A stretch of 64,000 nucleotides of DNA. It comes from an uncultured Pelagibacteraceae bacterium (GTDB lineage Bacteria; Pseudomonadota; Alphaproteobacteria; Pelagibacterales; Pelagibacteraceae). The DNA lies in assembly GCA_902612235.1 (NCBI GenBank), contig CACMCJ010000003.1:1-64000 (forward strand). Reading direction: 5' to 3'. Position numbers and translations under genes: made by a program. This document shows, in pieces, positions 44,947 to 54,769 of the stretch (the stretch's first letter is position 1; every line of letters begins with the position of its first letter). The notes below the pieces were generated by a model, which saw nothing but the letters and a program-made list of their open reading frames with translations, was not told the DNA's origin and made no database searches.

Positions 44947-45944
44947 TGGCTGCTCCTTACAAATTTCACTAATTTATCTACCATATCAGGATCTGTCTCT
45001 GGAACAATACCATGTCCTAAATTAAAAATGTAAGGAACATCTTTAAAAACATTTAAATATTTTTTTGCCTCATTAAATATATTATTTTCGTTTTCTAATA
45101 ATATTTTTGGATCCATTCCCCCTTGTAAAACTACACCTCTTAAATTTGTACGAGCCCAATTTAAATCGATTTCACTATCTAAATTTAAGCCATCTGGTTT
45201 TACTATTTTATTGAATTCAAGATATGCTGATTTAATACCTTTAGGAAAACATATAACAGGTATTTTGTTATTTTTACAAAATTTAACTAATTTCTTATTT
45301 GGTAAAAAACAAAATTTTTTTAAATTCGTTTTTTTTAAAAGACCTGCCCAAGAGTCAAATATTTGTATGACATCAGCCCCTGCATTTATTTGATTTTTAA
45401 TATGCAAACATAAAAAATAATTTAGTTTTTCAAATATTAAATCTATTTCTTTTTCACTATATTCTTTAATAAAAGTATTTAAATTTTCCTTTTTGTTGCT
45501 CATATAATAAAATAATGTCCATGGAGCTCCAATAAAAGAAATAAGAGATTTTTTATCATCCAGCTTTTTCCTTGTTTTATTTATTGCTTTATAGACTGGC
45601 TCTAATTTTTTAGTAAAGCTTGATGAGTCATTTTGGAGAAACTTATTTAAATTAAATTTACTTAAAACAGGTCCATAATTTTTTGTAAAATTAACATCTT
45701 GTCCTAATGCATATGGTACAATTAAAATATCTGAAAATATAATAGCGGAGTCCAAATCAAATCGCTTGATCGGTTGTAAAGTGATTTCTGTTACCAAATC
45801 ACTATCTAGACAAAGATTTATAAAATTTTGGTTTTTTAATCTGATTTTTTTAAATTCAGGGAGATATCTTCCTGCTTGTCTCATAAACCATATAGATTTA
45901 CAAGATCTATCTTTTTTTATTAAAATTTTTTTTATACTATTCAT
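44943..45944 (-). CDS. hemE: Uroporphyrinogen decarboxylase
   Basis: A 333-residue enzyme that decarboxylates uroporphyrinogen III to coproporphyrinogen III. WFMRQAGRYLPEFKKIR (20-36) holds the substrate-binding arginines; SAIIFSDILIVPYALG and FNLGHGIVPETDP complete the family pattern. It is the first minus-strand gene left of the 268-base A+T-rich gap. In Caulobacter and Rickettsia hemE also borders the origin. Confidence 0.97.
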   Translation of the reverse strand: MNSIKKILIKKDRSCKSIWFMRQAGRYLPEFKKIRLKNQNFINLCLDSDLVTEITLQPIKRFDLDSAIIFSDILIVPYALGQDVNFTKNYGPVLSKFNLNKFLQNDSSSFTKKLEPVYKAINKTRKKLDDKKSLISFIGAPWTLFYYMSNKKENLNTFIKEYSEKEIDLIFEKLNYFLCLHIKNQINAGADVIQIFDSWAGLLKKTNLKKFCFLPNKKLVKFCKNNKIPVICFPKGIKSAYLEFNKIVKPDGLNLDSEIDLNWARTNLRGVVLQGGMDPKILLENENNIFNEAKKYLNVFKDVPYIFNLGHGIVPETDPDMVDKLVKFVRSSQ

Positions 45945-46212
45945 ATAATATAACTTTATAATATTAGGTTATGTAGTAGGTCGTGTTAGTTATCAATATA
46001 ACTATTTATACATATCTTATACAACCAGATCTTAACAATTAGCTTAATATTCGTTGAATTTTATTGATTTTAGCTGCTTTATAAACACACACAGAATAAG
46101 AATATCAACATGCAATAAAATGTTAAAATAATGTTAGTTATTGTTAACCTTTTTTTTGTAAATAGATTATTTATGTAAAAGTGTACTTTATTAATAAATT
46201 ATTAACAAAGAT
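45945..46212. other. Candidate replication origin between hemE and ppsR
   Basis: This is the largest gap in the window: 268 bases, extremely A+T-rich, with no ORF. The genes on both sides transcribe away from it. DnaA-box-like sequences are degenerate: TTATAAACA at 46079-46087 (one mismatch to TTATNCACA), TTATCAATA at 45990-45998 and ATATCAACA at 46102-46110 (two each). The nonamer GTTAGTTAT occurs twice (45985-45993, 46133-46141), and TTAA-N7-TTAA, the CtrA spacing, is at 46191-46205. The hemE / RP001-type (ppsR) border matches the origin arrangement known from Caulobacter and Rickettsia. dnaA is not in the window. Confidence 0.55.
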
Positions 46213-47034
46213 ATGAACGAAAAATACAATGTATATCTTGTGTCTGACTCTACGGGTGAAACCTTGGATAGAATTTTTTTATCATTAAAATCTCAATTCA
46301 CAAACTTTGATTATGAAAAAAAGGAGTTTGCTTTTGTGAGAACAGAACAGCAAATTGATAATATTATTAGAGAAACAAAAAAATCTAACAACTCTATAAT
46401 TCTTTACACAATAGTTGAAATTAAACTTGCTAAGTATATAGCTAATCAGAGTGAGAAAAACAAAGTTCCCTGTTTCGGTATTTTGGGTAATTTAATTTTA
46501 AATTTTTCAAAGCTTTTAAATCAAAAAGCGATACACAAACCAAGCGCACAGCATGTTTTAGATGATGAATATTATAGACGGATAGAAGCTATTCAGTTTA
46601 CAATGGCTCATGATGACGGAAAAAAACTTGATGATATAAACTCCGCCGATATTGTTTTATTGGGCGTGAGCAGAACCAGCAAAACTCCAACGTCAATATA
46701 CTTAGCTAATAGAGGATATAAAACTATAAATATTCCTCTAGTTTTGGATCAAAAAATACCTGAAACTTTATATACAGACGAAAATAAAGTTTGCGTTATT
46801 GGTTTAGTTGCAGATCCAGAAAGACTGGCTGATATAAGAAGAAATCGTGTGGCAATAATGAAAGAAAACAACATTAAAGAATACACTGATCTTAATTTTA
46901 TTAAAGATGAAGTTAATAAATCAAAAAAATTATTTAACAGATATAAGTGGCCAATCATTGATGTTAGCAGAAAATCGGTTGAAGAAACAGCAGCATCGAT
47001 ACTTAAAATTTATGAAATAAAGAAAAATCAATGA
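46213..47034 (+). CDS. ppsR: Pyruvate,phosphate dikinase regulatory protein (PpsR/DUF299)
   Basis: A 273-residue bifunctional ADP-dependent kinase/pyrophosphorylase that regulates pyruvate phosphate dikinase or PEP synthase. It begins YLVSDSTGETLDR and has GVSRTSKTPTS (151-161, P-loop-like) followed by IYLANRGYKTINIPLV. It is the homologue of the gene next to oriC in Rickettsia. It overlaps maf by four bases (ATGA). Confidence 0.94.
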   Translation: MNEKYNVYLVSDSTGETLDRIFLSLKSQFTNFDYEKKEFAFVRTEQQIDNIIRETKKSNNSIILYTIVEIKLAKYIANQSEKNKVPCFGILGNLILNFSKLLNQKAIHKPSAQHVLDDEYYRRIEAIQFTMAHDDGKKLDDINSADIVLLGVSRTSKTPTSIYLANRGYKTINIPLVLDQKIPETLYTDENKVCVIGLVADPERLADIRRNRVAIMKENNIKEYTDLNFIKDEVNKSKKLFNRYKWPIIDVSRKSVEETAASILKIYEIKKNQ

Positions 47035-47615
47035 AAATAATTTTAGCTTCAAAGAGTGGTGTAAGAAAATCAATTCTAGATAAATATAATATTAAAGCTG
47101 ATGTTATATCCTCAAATGTAGATGAAGATGAAATCAAATCATCACTTTTAATAGAAAATGCGTCTCCTTTAACGATATCTAAAAATTTGGCGGAGATAAA
47201 ATCTATTAAAATTAGTAATAAATATCCCGATAGATTAGTTTTAGGAGCTGATAGTGTCGTTTCTTTAAATGATGAGCTTATTAACAAACCAAAATCTAGA
47301 AAGGAGGCTTTAACAATTTTAAAAAAACTTAATAATTCTATACATTTTTTAATAAGCTCTGTTTGTATTTCTAAAAATGGAGCGATGATATGGAATCATT
47401 CAGATCAATCGGAGTTAAAAATGAAAAATCTTACTGACGATGAACTATTAAGTTACTTGGAGAAAATTGAGACAGAGACTCTGCTAAATTATGGCGTTTA
47501 CCAAATAGAAGCTGAAGGATTAAAACTTTTTGAATATATTAAAGGAGACAAAGACTCTATAATGGGTTTGCCTATAAAACAGATTATGAATTACATTAAA
47601 CAATTTAGAATATGA
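47031..47615 (+). CDS. maf: Maf-like nucleotide pyrophosphatase
   Basis: A 194-residue Maf/Ham1-fold protein: ILASKSGVRKSILDK at the start, LGADSVVSLNDELINKPKSRKEA, and GVYQIEAEGLKLFEYIKGD with the catalytic acidic residues. It hydrolyses non-canonical nucleoside triphosphates. ATGA overlaps on both sides fix it in the ppsR-maf-aroE-coaE-dnaQ chain. Confidence 0.95.
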   Translation: MKIILASKSGVRKSILDKYNIKADVISSNVDEDEIKSSLLIENASPLTISKNLAEIKSIKISNKYPDRLVLGADSVVSLNDELINKPKSRKEALTILKKLNNSIHFLISSVCISKNGAMIWNHSDQSELKMKNLTDDELLSYLEKIETETLLNYGVYQIEAEGLKLFEYIKGDKDSIMGLPIKQIMNYIKQFRI

Positions 47616-48433
47616 AAAAATTATTTGCCATTATTGGTAATCCTGTAGCACATTCATTGTCTCCAGTTCTTCATAATTACTGGTTTAGGAAATATAAGAT
47701 TGATGCAAATTATAAATTAATAAATTTAGATGAAGTAAATCTAAAAAAAACAGTCGACGATCTAAGAAAAAAAAAATTAAACGGTATGAATGTAACCTTA
47801 CCATATAAGCAAAAGATTATTCCTTTTGTAGATAAACTTATAAACGATGCCAAATTAACAAATTCAGTGAACACAATTTATTTAGATGAAAACGGAAATG
47901 TGGTTGGTGAAAATACAGATGTTTTTGGTTTACAAGCAGCTTATTTAAAAGAAATTTCAGATGCAAAAAATAAAAGTTCTCTAATTATTGGTGCCGGGGG
48001 AGTTTCTCCTTCAATTATATTTGCTTTACAGAAAACAAAGGTAAAAAATATTTCAATTGTAAATAGAACGTACGAGAAATCACTTTTTTTAAAAAAAAAA
48101 TTTAATTTTTTGAACATCTTAAAATGGACCTCGCTACCGGAAGAGTTAAAAAATTTTGATATAATAATAAACGCCACAAGTCTTGGGTTAAAAAATGGAG
48201 ATAATTTTGATTTTGATTTTACAGGTCTTAAAGAACAATCAATTTTTATTGATACAATTTATAATCCGATTGAAACAAAAACTATTAGTTTCTTAAAAGA
48301 AAAAAATATTAAGACCTTTAATGGTTTAAATATGTTTATTTACCAAGGACAAAAGTCCTTTTATTTATGGAATAAAATTAATCCTGAAATAGATTTGGGA
48401 TTAATTGACTTATTAAAATCAGAATTAAAATGA
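47612..48433 (+). CDS. aroE: Shikimate dehydrogenase
   Basis: A 273-residue NADPH enzyme reducing dehydroshikimate in aromatic amino acid synthesis. Motifs: IGNPVAHSLSPVLHN, GMNVTLPYKQ with the catalytic lysine, NTVYLD-like sequence, GENTDVFG, and GAGGVSPS for nucleotide binding. Length is normal. Confidence 0.96.
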   Translation: MKKLFAIIGNPVAHSLSPVLHNYWFRKYKIDANYKLINLDEVNLKKTVDDLRKKKLNGMNVTLPYKQKIIPFVDKLINDAKLTNSVNTIYLDENGNVVGENTDVFGLQAAYLKEISDAKNKSSLIIGAGGVSPSIIFALQKTKVKNISIVNRTYEKSLFLKKKFNFLNILKWTSLPEELKNFDIIINATSLGLKNGDNFDFDFTGLKEQSIFIDTIYNPIETKTISFLKEKNIKTFNGLNMFIYQGQKSFYLWNKINPEIDLGLIDLLKSELK

Positions 48434-48996
48434 TAAAAATAGGCATCACAGGCTCTCTTGCTTCTGGAAAGACTACAGCTAGCAAATTAATCGCTAAAGG
48501 TAGAGGACCTATCTTTAGTGCAGACAGTGAAGTAAAAAAATTATATAAAGATAAAAAATTTCAATCTTTAATATCAAAAAAATTTAATATTAAAAAAAAT
48601 TTAAATTTCAAAAAAGAATTAAAAAAAAAAATTCTTTCCAAAAGTATTTATATTAAAAGACTAGAAAAATTAATTCATCCTATAGTAAGAAAAAAAATGT
48701 TTAGGTTCTTTAACAAAAATAAACATAGAAAATTTTTGTTTTGTGAAATTCCCCTGTTAATAGAAAGTAGGCTAATGAAATATTTTGATAAGATAATATT
48801 CATAAAATCAAGTAAAAAAATCAGATTAAAAAGATATATTCTTAGCGGTGGAGATAAAAAATTATTTTTTCTTTTGGATAAGAAACAATTTAAAGACACA
48901 AAAAAGATGGCTATGTGTGATTATGTAGTTGTGAATAATACATCTTTAATCATTTTAAAAAAAAAACTATCTAATATAACTATATCTCATGAATGA
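48430..48996 (+). CDS. coaE: Dephospho-CoA kinase
   Basis: A 188-residue kinase for the last step of CoA synthesis. P-loop GSLASGKT (8-15), then SADSEVKKLY, IHPIVR and CEIPLLIESRL. It is very lysine-rich with long A runs (for example 48590-48640) and a little shorter than most family members. It overlaps dnaQ by eight bases. Confidence 0.95.
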   Translation: MIKIGITGSLASGKTTASKLIAKGRGPIFSADSEVKKLYKDKKFQSLISKKFNIKKNLNFKKELKKKILSKSIYIKRLEKLIHPIVRKKMFRFFNKNKHRKFLFCEIPLLIESRLMKYFDKIIFIKSSKKIRLKRYILSGGDKKLFFLLDKKQFKDTKKMAMCDYVVVNNTSLIILKKKLSNITISHE

Positions 48997-49651
48997 AATA
49001 TTTCTTGATACAGAAACAACAGGCCTCTCTTTCAAGGACGGACATAAAATAGTTGAGATAGCTTGTATTGAAACAAAAGATCTGGTCCCTACAGATAGAG
49101 TTTTTCATAGACTTATTAACCCTTTAAGAGATGTTCCTGAGGAAGCTTTTAAAGTTCATGGATTTAGCAGTGAGGTTTTAAAAAAAGAGGATACTTTTGA
49201 CAAGATTGCCGATCAATTTTTAGATTTTATAGAGGGAAAAATGTTGATTATACACAATGCAAATTTTGATTTATCTTTTTTAAATGGAGAACTCAAAAGG
49301 ATCAATAAACCTTTAATTGAAAAAAATTTAGTTATTGATTCATTAGAAGTTGCTAGAAACAAATTTATTGGAACATCTAACTCTTTGGATGCATTGTGCA
49401 AGAGATTTAATATAGACATTTCAAAAAGAGTTAAACATAATGCGTTGCTGGATTGTGAGCTTTTAAGAGAAGTTTATATTAATCTTTTGGATGTAAAAGA
49501 GCCAAAGTTTAACCTTACAAATTCAAGTCAAGATAACGTAAAATTTAATCAAAATAAAATATACAATAAAAATGTTTTAAAAATAACAAAAATAGAATTA
49601 GATGCTCATAAATCTTTTTTGAAGTCAGAAATTAAAAAAAACTTTTATTGA
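48989..49651 (+). CDS. dnaQ: DNA polymerase III epsilon subunit (proofreading exonuclease)
   Basis: A 220-residue DEDDh exonuclease: D7 and E9 in FLDTETTG, IIHNANFDLSFL, and H-N-A-LL-D in VKHNALLDCELL. The C-terminal tail (after 180) would contact the polymerase. It closes the plus-strand chain from the origin and overlaps the convergent secB end by seven bases. Confidence 0.95.
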   Translation: MNEIFLDTETTGLSFKDGHKIVEIACIETKDLVPTDRVFHRLINPLRDVPEEAFKVHGFSSEVLKKEDTFDKIADQFLDFIEGKMLIIHNANFDLSFLNGELKRINKPLIEKNLVIDSLEVARNKFIGTSNSLDALCKRFNIDISKRVKHNALLDCELLREVYINLLDVKEPKFNLTNSSQDNVKFNQNKIYNKNVLKITKIELDAHKSFLKSEIKKNFY

Positions 49652-50064
49652 TTTTTTTTTGTTTCAAACAATTTTTGAAAATCAATGTTTTTATTGATTT
49701 TAATATCCTTAAAACCTGAACTTTCAAAAATAGATATAAAAGTTTTTCTTATTTCAGGATAAATTTCTTCCGGAACTTTAATTAAAATTATTTTTTCAAT
49801 AGCTTCTTTCTCTGCTATTTTTTCTGAAAGTTCAATTATAGTTGCGTAAACTATTTTGGTATGAATTTTTTCTAAAATATCTTCCGTCGAAATAAGATTT
49901 AAAGTTGTTTCAACCTCAATAACTTTTTCTTTAATTTGATTACTTTTTATATCAATATTAATTTTATAATTTGCAATATCTTTAGACAAAAGATAAAAAG
50001 TTTTAGGATTTGGTATTTTAAATCTCAAATCTTTAATATACTTTCCTATGATTTTATAATTCAT
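49645..50064 (-). CDS. secB: Protein-export chaperone SecB
   Basis: A protein of 139 residues from ATG 50064 (MNYKIIGKYIKDLRFKIPNP); an upstream ATG at 50085 would add seven and overlap fxsA more. NPKTFYLLSKDIANYKINID and VIEVETTLNLISTED follow the SecB fold. The family aromatic/hydrophobic grooves are retained but the C-terminal half is diverged and ends with a short KK tail. SecB keeps preproteins unfolded for SecA. Confidence 0.88.
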   Translation of the reverse strand: MNYKIIGKYIKDLRFKIPNPKTFYLLSKDIANYKINIDIKSNQIKEKVIEVETTLNLISTEDILEKIHTKIVYATIIELSEKIAEKEAIEKIILIKVPEEIYPEIRKTFISIFESSGFKDIKINKNIDFQKLFETKKNQ

Positions 50065-50476
50065 TTTCTTTATTTTTGTCTTCAATTATTTCTCCATCTA
50101 AAACTTCATTTTTTTCTTTATTTGGGTTACTTTTTTTTTTAAAGAAGTTGTTAAATAAAAACTTTCTTGTTAGTGGAATTAATAATAGAAATCCAAATAC
50201 ATCGGTAACAAATCCTGGAATAATTAATAATATTGCTGCTACAGCTATTGATGCTCCAGACGCAATTTCGTAAATCGGAAGTTGATTTCGATAAATATTA
50301 ATTATCCCAGATTTAAGAGTCTTAACCCCTTCAATTTTTGCAAAGTAAATGCCCACAATTGCTGTTAAAAATATCAATGAAATTGTGTTTAAAGCCCCTA
50401 TTTTACCACCAACCTTGATCAATAGAAAAACTTCTAGTGCGGGAATGCCAATAATTGCTAGTAATACTGGGTTCAT
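50054..50476 (-). CDS. fxsA: FxsA family membrane protein
   Basis: A 140-residue protein with the FxsA start LLAIIGIPALEVFLLIKVGGKIG, then LISLIFLTAIVGIYFAK-like helices and ILLIIPGFVTDVFGFLLLIP. The C-terminal tail is charged. FxsA was named for suppressing phage F exclusion when overproduced in E. coli; its normal role is unknown. It precedes secB on the same strand, as often in Alphaproteobacteria. Confidence 0.93.
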   Translation of the reverse strand: MNPVLLAIIGIPALEVFLLIKVGGKIGALNTISLIFLTAIVGIYFAKIEGVKTLKSGIINIYRNQLPIYEIASGASIAVAAILLIIPGFVTDVFGFLLLIPLTRKFLFNNFFKKKSNPNKEKNEVLDGEIIEDKNKENEL

Positions 50477-50520
50477 TTGTCTGATACAAAATTATATTAT
50501 TAATGTATATTTATCAAACA

Positions 50521-51123
50521 ATGAGTAATAATTTTGGATACATAGACATTATTTTGTTAGGAATGATTGCTGGTTTTATAATCCTGAGATTAAGAAGCAT
50601 ATTAGGAAGGAAAACTGGGCATGAACCTAAAATATATCCAACTTTTTCTGAAAAAAATTTTGAAATACCAAATAATGAGCCGAAAGATTTAAATAAAAAT
50701 CATGAAAAACTGGAGGGTAGTGATAAAAAAGAGTTTTTGAAGGGTGCTGAAGTTGCGTATGAGACAATTCTTACGTCATTTGCAATTGGTGACACCAAGA
50801 AATTAAAAAGTCTGTTAACTTCTGATATGGCAGATAATTTTCAGCAAGCTATTAACGAACGAAATAAACAAAATATAAAATCAGAGTTTACTTTTATTGG
50901 GGTAAAGCAGTCTAGTTTAGAAAAATATGAGAAAATTCGAAACGAACTGTTTGCTTCAGTTAAATTTGTTTCAGAAGTTATTTCTGTAAAGAAAGATAAA
51001 GATGGAAAGATTATAGAGGGTAATCCAGATAAAATTAAAGAAGTGATAGACTATTGGAAATTTTCAAAAAATATCCTAAAAAAGGGTCCTAATTGGTATT
51101 TGTCCGAAATAGTTAGCAAGTGA
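50521..51123 (+). CDS. Tim44-like domain protein
   Basis: A protein of 200 residues from ATG 50521 (MSNNFGYIDIILLGMIAGFI); an in-frame start at 50503 would add six. One N-terminal membrane helix, a charged linker, and from about residue 75 the Tim44 domain (FLKGAEVAYETILTSFAIGD, LLTSDMADNFQQAIN). Bacterial Tim44-like (TimA) proteins are membrane-linked and of uncertain function. The stop overlaps the Smr gene by four bases. Confidence 0.9.
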   Translation: MSNNFGYIDIILLGMIAGFIILRLRSILGRKTGHEPKIYPTFSEKNFEIPNNEPKDLNKNHEKLEGSDKKEFLKGAEVAYETILTSFAIGDTKKLKSLLTSDMADNFQQAINERNKQNIKSEFTFIGVKQSSLEKYEKIRNELFASVKFVSEVISVKKDKDGKIIEGNPDKIKEVIDYWKFSKNILKKGPNWYLSEIVSK

Positions 51124-51539
51124 CTAAAAAAAAAGGCTTATCCAAAGAAGATATAACTACTTGGAACAACTACATTAAAAATCCGAACGATATTTCTGAT
51201 AAAGAAAAAAATTCTGAAAAAACAAATTTTAATAAATCAAGATTTATTTATGATCTCCATGGTTATACTTTAGCTGAAGCTAACCTCAGAGTTGAAGAAC
51301 TTATTTTTAATTGTATGGAAAAAAATTATAAAGAAATTCTATTAATTACTGGAAAAGGTATTCATTCAAATACTGAAAAAAATGTATTCGTATCGAAAGA
51401 TTTAAGCAAATTAAAACATTCTGTTCCAAACTATATAAATACACATAATGAACTCTCTAAGTGCGTTATTTCTATAAACGATGCAAAAAAAGAGGACGGC
51501 GGTGAGGGTGCTATAATTATTAAATTAAGAAAATTATAA
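51120..51539 (+). CDS. Smr domain protein
   Basis: A 139-residue protein starting at GTG 51120, inside the previous stop region. After a charged N-terminal linker the Smr nuclease-like domain has [29 protein letters not shown] and [13 protein letters not shown]. Stand-alone Smr proteins are common near hslUV in Alphaproteobacteria. It overlaps the convergent hslU by six bases. Confidence 0.9.
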   Translation: MTKKKGLSKEDITTWNNYIKNPNDISDKEKNSEKTNFNKSRFIYDLHGYTLAEANLRVEELIFNCMEKNYKEILLITGKGIHSNTEKNVFVSKDLSKLKHSVPNYINTHNELSKCVISINDAKKEDGGEGAIIIKLRKL

Positions 51540-52910
51540 AATAAATTTTGATAAATCTGTATCTTTCACTAGATTTCCCAGGTTATCATTCACAAACTTT
51601 TTATCTACAACAACTGTTTCACCAGCCTTATCAGTTGCATTAAAACTGATATCATCTAAAACTTTTTCTATAATCGTATGTAATCTTCTCGCACCAATAT
51701 TTTCAACTGAGGAATTCACCTCTGCTGATATTTTCGCCAGCATATCTATCCCGTCGTCAGTGAATTCTAGATTTACATTTTCAGTTTTTAATAATTCTTT
51801 ATATTGTTTAATCAAACTGTTATCAGGTTCCTTTAAAATCCTTTTAAAGTCATCCTCATTTAATGCACTCAATTCAACTCTTATTGGAAGTCTACCTTGT
51901 AGTTCTGGTAAGAGGTCTGAAGGTTTAGCTAGTTGAAAAGCTCCTGAGGCAATAAATAAAATATGATCTGTTTTAATAGGACCATGTTTGGTGCTTACAG
52001 TTGTACCCTCAATTAATGGTAACAAATCTCTTTGCACTCCTTCACGAGATACATCTCCACCAACTCTATCACTTCTTGCAGATACTTTATCTATCTCGTC
52101 TAGAAACACGATTCCGTTTTCTTCAGTTGCCCTCTTAGCTTCTTTAATAATCTTGTCTTCTTCGATCATCTTATCAGATTCTTGAGCCACCAAGATGTCA
52201 TGAGACTCTTTCACGGTCATCTTTTTCTTTTTCCCTTTTTTATTACCCATCGATTTTCCAAGTATATCTCCCAGATTTACCATGCCCACATTTCCTCCAG
52301 GCATTCCAGGTATTTCAAAACTTTGCATACCAGAGTTTTTATCTTGTACCTCAATTTCGATTTCATTGTCATCGAGATCTCCGCTTCTTAGTCTTTTTCT
52401 AAAACTTTCTTTAGTTGCCACACTAGCTTTACTACCCACCAAAGCATCCAATACCTTGTCTTCCGCTTTAAGTTCAGCTTTAGCTTTTACCTCTTTTCTT
52501 TTTTTTTCTCTTTCCATGGCTATAGCTATTTCAATTAAATCTCTTACAATTTGTTCCACATCACGTCCGACATAACCTACCTCTGTAAACCTTGTTGCCT
52601 CTACTTTAATGAACGGAGCTTCAGCCAACCTAGATAATCTTCTTGAAATTTCTGTTTTTCCTACACCTGTAGGTCCAATCATTAAGATATTTTTTGGTAA
52701 AACTTCGTCTCTCATTTCCTCAGAAAGCGCTTGTCTTCTCCACCTGTTTCTAAGTGCAACTGCTACAGCTTTTTTTGCTTCTTTTTGGCCGATCACATAT
52801 CTATCTAATTCTGAAACTATTTCTCTAGGCGATAAAGCACTAACTTTTGAATTTTCTTTAGCTTTATTTTTTACAACATTTAAGTTTGTAACTTTGTTTG
52901 ATTTTGCCAT
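51534..52910 (-). CDS. hslU: ATP-dependent protease ATPase subunit HslU
   Basis: A 458-residue AAA+ unfoldase from ATG 52910 ([10 protein letters not shown]); an ATG at 52988 inside hslV is too far upstream. [16 protein letters not shown], Walker A GPTGVGKT (79-86), the I domain (about 110-240), Walker B with FLDEIDK, and C-terminal [20 protein letters not shown]. The end DTDLSKFIL plugs into HslV. It begins one base after the hslV stop. Confidence 0.96.
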   Translation of the reverse strand: MAKSNKVTNLNVVKNKAKENSKVSALSPREIVSELDRYVIGQKEAKKAVAVALRNRWRRQALSEEMRDEVLPKNILMIGPTGVGKTEISRRLSRLAEAPFIKVEATRFTEVGYVGRDVEQIVRDLIEIAIAMEREKKRKEVKAKAELKAEDKVLDALVGSKASVATKESFRKRLRSGDLDDNEIEIEVQDKNSGMQSFEIPGMPGGNVGMVNLGDILGKSMGNKKGKKKKMTVKESHDILVAQESDKMIEEDKIIKEAKRATEENGIVFLDEIDKVSARSDRVGGDVSREGVQRDLLPLIEGTTVSTKHGPIKTDHILFIASGAFQLAKPSDLLPELQGRLPIRVELSALNEDDFKRILKEPDNSLIKQYKELLKTENVNLEFTDDGIDMLAKISAEVNSSVENIGARRLHTIIEKVLDDISFNATDKAGETVVVDKKFVNDNLGNLVKDTDLSKFIL

Positions 52911-52911
52911 T

Positions 52912-53451
52912 TTAAATTTTCTCCACAGTGACGTTATTGTTGGTAAAAACACAAATATCAGAAGCAACTTTAATAGATTTTCTAGCAATCTCTTCAGCTT
53001 TTAAGTTTGTTTCAATCAAAACCTTTGCAGCAGCTAAAGCATAATTTCCGCCTGAACCTATTCCAATTATACCGTCTTCAGGCTCCAGCACGTCTCCGGT
53101 ACCAGAGATTATAAAGCTGTGAGATTTATCTGCGACTGCCATCAAAGCTTCTAATCTTCTCAAAAATTTGTCACTTCTCCAATCTTTGGCTAACTCAACC
53201 GCCGCTCTTTGTAAATTACCAGCATGTTTTTCAAGTTTAGCCTCCAGTCTTTCGAACAATGTCAAGGCGTCAGCGGTCGACCCTGCAAATCCTGCTATCA
53301 CGCCTCTAGAGTCAATTTTTCTTACTTTTTTAGCTTTGCTTTTTAAAACAGTATTCCCTAGACTTACCTGACCATCTCCCGCAACAACAGTTTCCCCGTT
53401 TTTTCTAAGTAATACTATCGTTGTACCATGCCATTTTTCAGCTGTATTCAT
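52912..53451 (-). CDS. hslV: ATP-dependent protease peptidase subunit HslV
   Basis: A 179-residue threonine peptidase. The mature enzyme should begin at T10 in HGTTIVLLR after removal of nine residues. [30 protein letters not shown] and [12 protein letters not shown] follow the family. It forms the proteolytic core for HslU. It is divergent from hisB across a 95-base gap. Confidence 0.97.
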   Translation of the reverse strand: MNTAEKWHGTTIVLLRKNGETVVAGDGQVSLGNTVLKSKAKKVRKIDSRGVIAGFAGSTADALTLFERLEAKLEKHAGNLQRAAVELAKDWRSDKFLRRLEALMAVADKSHSFIISGTGDVLEPEDGIIGIGSGGNYALAAAKVLIETNLKAEEIARKSIKVASDICVFTNNNVTVEKI

Positions 53452-53546
53452 GATGTTATATGTGGAGATTAATTTTGGATCTTCAATAGTGATTTATTGA
53501 TAAAATTAGCATTTGAATATATATCAAAGATAAATCGGCTTAGTTT

Positions 53547-54137
53547 ATGAAAAGAAAAGCGAAAATTACTAGAAAAACAAAAGAAACAAGTATTTCTGTC
53601 GCGGTTAATTTGGACGGTAAAGGAAAGTACAAGATTAAAACTGGAATAGGTTTTTTAGATCATATGCTAGAACAACTGTCTAAGCATTCTCTTATCGACC
53701 TAGAAGTTAATGCTAAAGGCGACACTCACATTGACTTACACCACACTACTGAGGATACAGGAATAGCAATCGGCGAGGCTATTAAAAAAGCTGCTGGAAA
53801 TCGAAAAGGGATCACAAGATATGCTTCAACAATGATCCCAATGGACGAAACTCTTAGTAGAGTCTCAATTGATGTTTCGAATAGACCTTACTTAATTTGG
53901 AAAGTTAATTTGCCTGTCGAGAAACTTGGTGAAATGGACTCAGAACTATTTAAAGAATGGTTTCAAGCATTTTCGCAATCTGCTGGAATTACTTTACATA
54001 TTGAAAATATTTATGGTGAAAACAGCCATCACAAGATTGAGTCTTGTTACAAGGGTTTAGCTAGATCACTTAAAGATGCTTTGGCTATTGATAAAAGAAT
54101 AAAAAACTCAGTACCTTCGACAAAAGGCTCTATTTAA
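53547..54137 (+). CDS. hisB: Imidazoleglycerol-phosphate dehydratase
   Basis: A 196-residue manganese enzyme of histidine synthesis with the paired metal motifs: [24 protein letters not shown], and [18 protein letters not shown]. It is the single-domain form, without a HolPase part. First gene of hisB-H-A-F-E. Confidence 0.97.
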   Translation: MKRKAKITRKTKETSISVAVNLDGKGKYKIKTGIGFLDHMLEQLSKHSLIDLEVNAKGDTHIDLHHTTEDTGIAIGEAIKKAAGNRKGITRYASTMIPMDETLSRVSIDVSNRPYLIWKVNLPVEKLGEMDSELFKEWFQAFSQSAGITLHIENIYGENSHHKIESCYKGLARSLKDALAIDKRIKNSVPSTKGSI

Positions 54138-54142
54138 ATTTG

Positions 54143-54769
54143 ATGAACGTCACAATTGTTGACTACCAATCGGGCAATATAAGCTCAGTTATTAACTCTT
54201 TTACAGAGGTTACTAAAGGTAAAGTACATCTAGAGGTAACTTCAGACATTAGAAAAATTAAATCTAGTGATAAGATCATTTTACCTGGTCAAGGCTCATT
54301 CAAAAGTTGCGTAAATTCCTTGAACAATATAAATGGATTAGTTGATACACTTAAAGAATTTGCAATTACAAATAAGAAGCCCCTATTAGGAATTTGTGTT
54401 GGCTTACAAATGTTTGCAGATGTTGGTTTTGAAGAGGCAGAAACAAAAGGACTAGGTTGGATCTCAGGGAAAGTCTCTAAAATTGACAATCAAAACGGTA
54501 AATTTAAACTTCCACATATTGGTTGGAATGAAATTGAAATTCAAAAAGAAAGTAGAATATATAAAGATATAAAAAATAAATCTCATATGTATTTCGTACA
54601 CAGTTACGAGTTTATTCCAAATGATAAATCAGTTATTTCAGCAACAACAGATTATTCATCAAAAATTGTCTGTTCTGTTGAGAGAGATAATTTGTTTGGA
54701 ACTCAATTTCACCCTGAGAAAAGTGATAAAGTTGGACTAAAAATAATTGAGAATTTTATAAAACTATAA
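54143..54769 (+). CDS. hisH: Imidazole glycerol phosphate synthase, glutaminase subunit HisH
   Basis: A protein of 208 residues from ATG 54143; an in-frame TTG three bases upstream is also possible. A class I amidotransferase: VDYQSGNISSV, GQGSFKSCV, nucleophile cysteine in LGICVGLQMFA, and the C-terminal FGTQFHPEKSD with the His-Glu pair. It supplies ammonia to HisF. It overlaps hisA by one base (TAATG). Confidence 0.96.
   Translation: MNVTIVDYQSGNISSVINSFTEVTKGKVHLEVTSDIRKIKSSDKIILPGQGSFKSCVNSLNNINGLVDTLKEFAITNKKPLLGICVGLQMFADVGFEEAETKGLGWISGKVSKIDNQNGKFKLPHIGWNEIEIQKESRIYKDIKNKSHMYFVHSYEFIPNDKSVISATTDYSSKIVCSVERDNLFGTQFHPEKSDKVGLKIIENFIKL

Noticed and set aside
48590-48650. Possible frameshift in the A-rich runs of coaE
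   Set aside because: The frame stays open and the family motifs before and after are in the same frame.
52911-52988. Upstream HslU start giving 26 extra residues
   Set aside because: It would lie inside hslV and adds a hydrophobic stretch not found in HslU; ATG 52910 follows the hslV stop by one base.
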